From: Bacteroidota bacterium
GTDB taxonomy: Bacteria; Bacteroidota; Ignavibacteria; UBA10030; UBA8401
Direction of reading: 5' to 3'
NCBI GenBank assembly: GCA_021796215.1
Contig: JAJYOK010000004.1
Location: forward strand, 120,029-184,028
DNA length: 64,000 nt
Shown: positions 60,625-64,000 of the stretch, piece after piece
How the letters are laid out: every line of letters begins with the position of its first letter
Position numbering within the stretch: position 1 is the first letter of the stretch
Position numbers and translations under genes: made by a program
The notes under the pieces: generated by a model
What the model saw: the letters and a program-made list of their open reading frames with translations, nothing else
The model's database searches: none
What the model was told of the DNA's origin: nothing

Positions 60625-62259
60625 ATGTCTCAATACATTATCTATTGCAGAAAATCATCAGAATCGGAAGAGCGTCAGATTCTCTCAATAGAATCGCAAA
60701 TTAAGGAATTGAAGGAACTTGCCAAGAGGCTGAGCTTGTCCGTCTTCGAAATACTGAGCGAGTCGCGTTCTGCAAAATCTCCCGGACGACCTGTCTTTGG
60801 ATTGCTCATGAAAAAAGTTGCGCGAAAAGAGATCAAGGGAATTATTTGCTGGAAGCTGGATCGCTTGGCAAGAAATCCCATTGATGGTGCAGAGATTGTC
60901 TGGGCGCTTGATCAGGGAAATCTCGGAGAAATTATCACTCCCTACAATCATCTTACCAACAATAGCAACGATAAATTCCTCATGCAACTCGAGTTTGGCA
61001 TGGCAAAAAAATATGTGGATGACTTGAGCGACAATATTCGAAGAGGCAACAGAGCCAAGTTGGACAAAGGCTGGTTGCCGGGCTTCCCACCTTTGGGATA
61101 TCTCAATGAGCCAAATGAGAGAACCATTGTTCCCGATCCCGAGACTTTCAAGTTGGTGCGGAAAATGTGGGAAACCCTTCTTCAAGGGATATCGCCTCTC
61201 AGAATCCGAAATATGGCAACTGAGGAATGGGGCATTCGGGCAAGGATCCAGAAAAGGAGAGGCGGTGGACGTTTGAGTGTCGCCTCCATTTACAAAATAT
61301 TCGGCAACTCGTTTTATTACGGAGTCATTCAAAGGAGAGAAGGAGTCTTTCAAGGCAAGCACGTCCCGATGATAACGGAGGAAGAATATTGGAGAGCGCA
61401 AGAGATATTGGGCCGGAAGGGAAAGCCGCGTCCGAAAGAATACAACTTTGCTTTCACTGGACTTATACGATGTGGAGAGTGCGGTGGCTTCATCACTGCG
61501 GAGGAGAAGATAAATCGGCAGGGACGCCACTATACCTACTATCATTGCACCAAAAAGAACCGCGAGAGAAAATGCTCACAGAAAACAATTCGTCTAGAAG
61601 TATTGGAACAGCAGATTGCAGATTTTTTTGAAAGAATTTATGTTCCCGAAAATATCCTCAACTTGGCAATTGAATATCTGAAGAAAGAATCAGAGGTTGG
61701 AAAGCAAACGGCAGCTGATATGAAAAAATCATTGGACAGGACATTGAGGACATGTCTGAGAAAAATCGAAAATCTCAATCAGATGAGGATCAGTGATTTG
61801 ATAAGCGACGAAGAGTACGTGCAAGAGAAGAAGAAACTCATCGATGAAAAGATGGGGTTGGAAGAGAAAATCAAAAAGGGAGACTTTTCAGGCGAAGCCA
61901 TCAATCAACGAACCATTGGCACATTCGTTTTTGCCCAAAGTGCCAAAGAGCAATTTTATACTGGAACAGTTGACGAGAAAAGATGTCTCCTTCGTGAAAT
62001 CGGATCGAACCTTTTGTTGAAAGACAAAAAACTCACTATCCATGCGGAAAAACCGTTCGTCCTACTGGAAAATTCACTTCCGGTGGTTCGGGAAGAAATA
62101 GAACGGATCGAACCCGGAAATATGCGCGTCAATAAAAGAGAATCAGCCTCCGTTAGACATGATGTTCAACTACTGTGGAGCCTAGTGAAGGACGTTAGAA
62201 CTTATTTTACGGAAAGAGCAAAGGAAGAAGAGCGGGAAGCTATTCGTCATGCTGCTTAG
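60625..62259 (+). CDS. Large serine recombinase
   Basis: A 544-aa protein. N-terminal resolvase domain: IIYCRKSSESEERQILSIESQ with catalytic S11 (YCRKS), then the GIICWKLDRLARNPIDGAEI block and a long helix E. The recombinase domain follows (about 165-260, GFPPLGYLNEPNERTIVPDPETFKLVRKMWETL), then a zinc ribbon (CGECGGF and YHCTKKN...KCSQK, about 285-325) and a coiled-coil C-terminus. Length and domains fit large serine integrases/transposases of mobile elements. No second att site was identified. It may mobilise the neighbouring region or be an element relic. Confidence 0.93.
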   Translation: MSQYIIYCRKSSESEERQILSIESQIKELKELAKRLSLSVFEILSESRSAKSPGRPVFGLLMKKVARKEIKGIICWKLDRLARNPIDGAEIVWALDQGNLGEIITPYNHLTNNSNDKFLMQLEFGMAKKYVDDLSDNIRRGNRAKLDKGWLPGFPPLGYLNEPNERTIVPDPETFKLVRKMWETLLQGISPLRIRNMATEEWGIRARIQKRRGGGRLSVASIYKIFGNSFYYGVIQRREGVFQGKHVPMITEEEYWRAQEILGRKGKPRPKEYNFAFTGLIRCGECGGFITAEEKINRQGRHYTYYHCTKKNRERKCSQKTIRLEVLEQQIADFFERIYVPENILNLAIEYLKKESEVGKQTAADMKKSLDRTLRTCLRKIENLNQMRISDLISDEEYVQEKKKLIDEKMGLEEKIKKGDFSGEAINQRTIGTFVFAQSAKEQFYTGTVDEKRCLLREIGSNLLLKDKKLTIHAEKPFVLLENSLPVVREEIERIEPGNMRVNKRESASVRHDVQLLWSLVKDVRTYFTERAKEEEREAIRHAA

Positions 62260-62421
62260 TGCAGAGAAATGGTTATCAAAAAGAAGATCTGAAAAATTGC
62301 CGAAATGAGCCGTTTATTTTGATTTGGGAAGAATTAGTTTGTTTGATTTATCTTTCCATAACCAGTCTACTCGAAAACCACTCACAGGTGAAGTGGGGTA
62401 AAGTTGCTTGAAAAGTAAAAA

Positions 62422-62913
62422 TTATTGAGCAACTATCGGGGCTACCTTAATCTGATCAATAAACTCTCTAAAAGATTGCGGGTAAAAATTCCTTACTTCC
62501 CCCCATCTTTCCTGTACAAATTTGAAATTCAACATCGAATGCAGATCATTGGTATAGCCTTCCTGGTCCTCTGGTATATCCAACTTATTTGAATAATCCA
62601 GGAAAATTCGCAGCGCGTGATTTATCATCATTGTGGCAAGATATTTTTTTCTGACCAACCCCGGTTCTTGGCCGACTTCTTCGCTGTAGAGTTTTAGAAG
62701 TTCATCATTTTTTATTATTTCAAGATAAAGATCACGATGCGAATCAATTACATTGTGCCACGCGGCACTTCTACCCATAGCGCTTTGAACATCGATTTGT
62801 TGTTTAATGAGTTGAATGTTCTTGTACGTTAAATACCATAGGGAAAGAGTCCCGATAGTATAAACAACAGTGCATGCTGAAATAATTATCGCTGTAAGTT
62901 CAGTCGTTCCCAA
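62422..62913 (-). CDS. Membrane-anchored protein of unknown function
   Basis: A 163-aa protein with one or two N-terminal hydrophobic stretches (7-27) and a helical cytoplasmic part (SAAWHNVIDSHRDLYLEIIKNDELLKLYSEEVG). It overlaps the DUF6879-like gene by 14 bp. No family is recognised; the layout resembles DUF4760-type membrane proteins. Confidence 0.6.
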   Translation of the reverse strand: MGTTELTAIIISACTVVYTIGTLSLWYLTYKNIQLIKQQIDVQSAMGRSAAWHNVIDSHRDLYLEIIKNDELLKLYSEEVGQEPGLVRKKYLATMMINHALRIFLDYSNKLDIPEDQEGYTNDLHSMLNFKFVQERWGEVRNFYPQSFREFIDQIKVAPIVAQ

Positions 62914-63475
62914 GCAATTCCCAATATCTTGTTTCTTTGATATTGCGTGATTGTTCCCAAATCGTCTGTTTCAGTTTCTTGTACAGCACTGTCTCTTCAT
63001 CGGGTAATTGCTGAAGTCCAATAAACCTGCCCATGAAATCATACTCCAAGAAGACACATGTTTTATCATCAAAAATCCAAAAATCTTTTACTATTGGTAC
63101 CGTCTTAATAAGAGATCTCATTGATGGATTGTCTACGATACGTATCTCTTCTCCTGCCGGAACACTTAATCTATACCCCCACATAATTTCGAATTTCAAA
63201 TATTCAGAAACTGGTTCCTCAATGAGACGCACTCTCTGCATTTTCACATTACGCAGAGCTAATTCCTCTATTAAAGATATCCAATCGTGATTGAATCCAT
63301 GTGAAGGTGTTTTGATGCCCTTACCGAACTGATTTAACGCTTCTGTTTCTTCAGCGACAGCGTAGGCGTTTAATAGTTCTAGCCTGAACGCAGAACTTTT
63401 TGCCTCTTTAAAAAAGTTTAAGAAAGAGGCTGGGGCTATTTTTTTAAGTTGAGAATAAAGTTCAGTTTCTTTCAT
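62900..63475 (-). CDS. DUF6879-like protein
   Basis: A 191-aa soluble protein: FLNFFKEAKSSAFRLELLNAYAVAEETEALNQF, then a central KMQRVRLIEEPVSEYLKFEIMWGYRLSVPAGEEIRIVD block. The RVRLIEEPxSEYLKFE segment and order recall DUF6879, best known to me from actinobacteria beside XRE-like regulators. Function unknown. It overlaps the membrane protein downstream. The upstream gene, at 63535, is a small cysteine-rich protein. Confidence 0.6.
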   Translation of the reverse strand: MKETELYSQLKKIAPASFLNFFKEAKSSAFRLELLNAYAVAEETEALNQFGKGIKTPSHGFNHDWISLIEELALRNVKMQRVRLIEEPVSEYLKFEIMWGYRLSVPAGEEIRIVDNPSMRSLIKTVPIVKDFWIFDDKTCVFLEYDFMGRFIGLQQLPDEETVLYKKLKQTIWEQSRNIKETRYWELLGND

Positions 63476-63534
63476 GCACGCTTAGGAAAGTATAATACCA
63501 TAGTTAAAGAATCAGCAAATTAGGTAATGACTAC

Positions 63535-63774
63535 TCATTTTCTCGGATCATTAGCCACATTCTTCTCAATGCTAGAAATCAATTCCGGACTCACCTCAAT
63601 CAGTATCTCATTTTCATCGAGATGAACTTTTGATCTGATTTCTTCGGAAACTGCGTAGCCCTGTACGTAAAACTTACCATCATCAGATCTATAGACGGTC
63701 GGGCACGTGCCTCCCGCACAACCATCACACCCACCAAAGGCGTATATCTTAAGTGAAAACGATTGATTCGACAT
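63535..63774 (-). CDS. Small cysteine-containing protein, unknown function
   Basis: A 79-aa protein with C15-D-G-C18 and GGTC (C24), and the strand pair TVYRSDDGKFYVQGYAV. The (C)PTVYRTDxGxFxVQGYxV form is known to me from actinobacterial gene pairs with DUF6879-type proteins. GAGGAGG lies 5 bp before the ATG. It probably forms an operon with the DUF6879-like and membrane genes. Confidence 0.6.
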   Translation of the reverse strand: MSNQSFSLKIYAFGGCDGCAGGTCPTVYRSDDGKFYVQGYAVSEEIRSKVHLDENEILIEVSPELISSIEKNVANDPRK

Positions 63775-63871
63775 AATGCCTCCTCATAATTTATTTGAAA
63801 AATTACAATTAGTCTTGCGTTACTATAAAAAACAATTACGTTATTGATTCGTTCCCTACATTATGTGGAAA

Positions 63872-64000
63872 CACTGATCTTGCCCCGAGAACTCGGACAG
63901 TGAGTTAAGTAAAAGACGTTTGCAATTCGAATTGCGCCGGAGAACGATGACCGATGGCGGAATGCAAACGCTGTTGATTATAAAATGTTTCAATGTAATC
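63872..64000 (-). mobile_element. End of an IS3-family insertion sequence, cut by window edge
   Basis: Contains the C-terminal end of a transposase followed by a likely terminal repeat (GCCCCGAGAACTCGGACAG at 63882-63900). The other end lies outside the window. Confidence 0.75.
63905..64000 (-). CDS. IS3-family transposase (OrfB), C-terminal fragment
   Basis: Minus-strand translation reads DYIETFYNQQRLHSAIGHRS then PAQFELQTSFT, ending in TAA at 63905-63907. YIE-FYNxxRxHSAxGxxSPxxFE is the standard C-terminal end of the IS3-family DDE transposase. The gene is complete at its 3' end and truncated by the window edge. Confidence 0.9.
   Translation of the reverse strand, partial: DYIETFYNQQRLHSAIGHRSPAQFELQTSFT

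Noticed and set aside
1..64000. CRISPR arrays, tRNA and rRNA genes
   Set aside because: No regularly spaced direct repeats, and no cloverleaf or rRNA-like sequence was recognised by eye. The tandem structure at 43.5-45.6 kb is protein repeats.

Overview
The window looks like part of a chromosome from the Ignavibacteria/Chlorobi side of the Bacteroidota. Two proteins (the 167-1879 cytochrome and the 43524-45650 repeat protein) end in a type IX secretion (T9SS) sorting domain with the NYPNPFN signature common in that group. The genome also shows multiheme c-type cytochromes, a type IV pilus/type II secretion gene set and Rhs/YD-repeat toxins. No rRNA, tRNA or CRISPR array was recognised. The taxonomic call is inference from protein style only.

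Layout. (1) 1-7.6 kb, minus strand: a surface nonaheme-type cytochrome with a T9SS tail, a cupin, a methyltransferase and an outer-membrane protein, then a probable iron-uptake operon (porin, Tat/lipoprotein Rieske protein, FTR1 iron permease). Upstream of that operon are two copies of a palindromic TTAGACTA operator. (2) 8.3-14 kb, plus strand: an ammonium transporter, then an AT-rich three-gene respiratory cluster (heptaheme cytochrome, cytochrome b, octaheme cytochrome of the tetrathionate-reductase type). (3) 14-25.5 kb: element-like DNA. It holds a VirD4-like ATPase fused to a nuclease-like tail, an AbiE-type toxin-antitoxin pair behind a consensus sigma-70 promoter, a transporter, a potassium channel, and an operon with an XRE regulator, an initiator-like HTH protein, two RuvC-like proteins (one with lost active-site residues) and a DNA methylase-like protein. 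(4) 25.6-60 kb: a 34-kb run of genes, all on the minus strand, headed by an AraC-type regulator. It contains a nearly complete pilus/type II secretion set: three pseudopilin-like genes, pilC, a pilin, pilD, pilB, secretin, a PilM-PilN fusion, pilO and pilP. Two very large secreted Rhs toxins are interleaved with it. Each Rhs unit has immunity genes, an Rhs-core remnant and a paralogous secreted HEAT-like protein. (5) 60-64 kb: a large serine recombinase, a small DUF6879 gene module and the end of an IS3-family element cut by the window edge.

The main hypothesis is that region 4 is one functional system: a dedicated T2SS/T4P-like machine that exports Rhs polymorphic toxins. Rhs2 (47712-55730) carries an NlpC/P60 peptidoglycan peptidase tip, and its downstream partner has a signal peptide, as expected for immunity against a periplasm-acting toxin. 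Rhs1 (29465-36019) is followed by two DUF4279-type immunity genes, then a displaced Rhs tip with a toxin-37-like domain, its own candidate immunity gene and a further degenerate tip. That is the pattern expected of tip-swapping by recombination in the shared core. The genome also carries short palindromic repeats that have entered coding sequences, often in frame.
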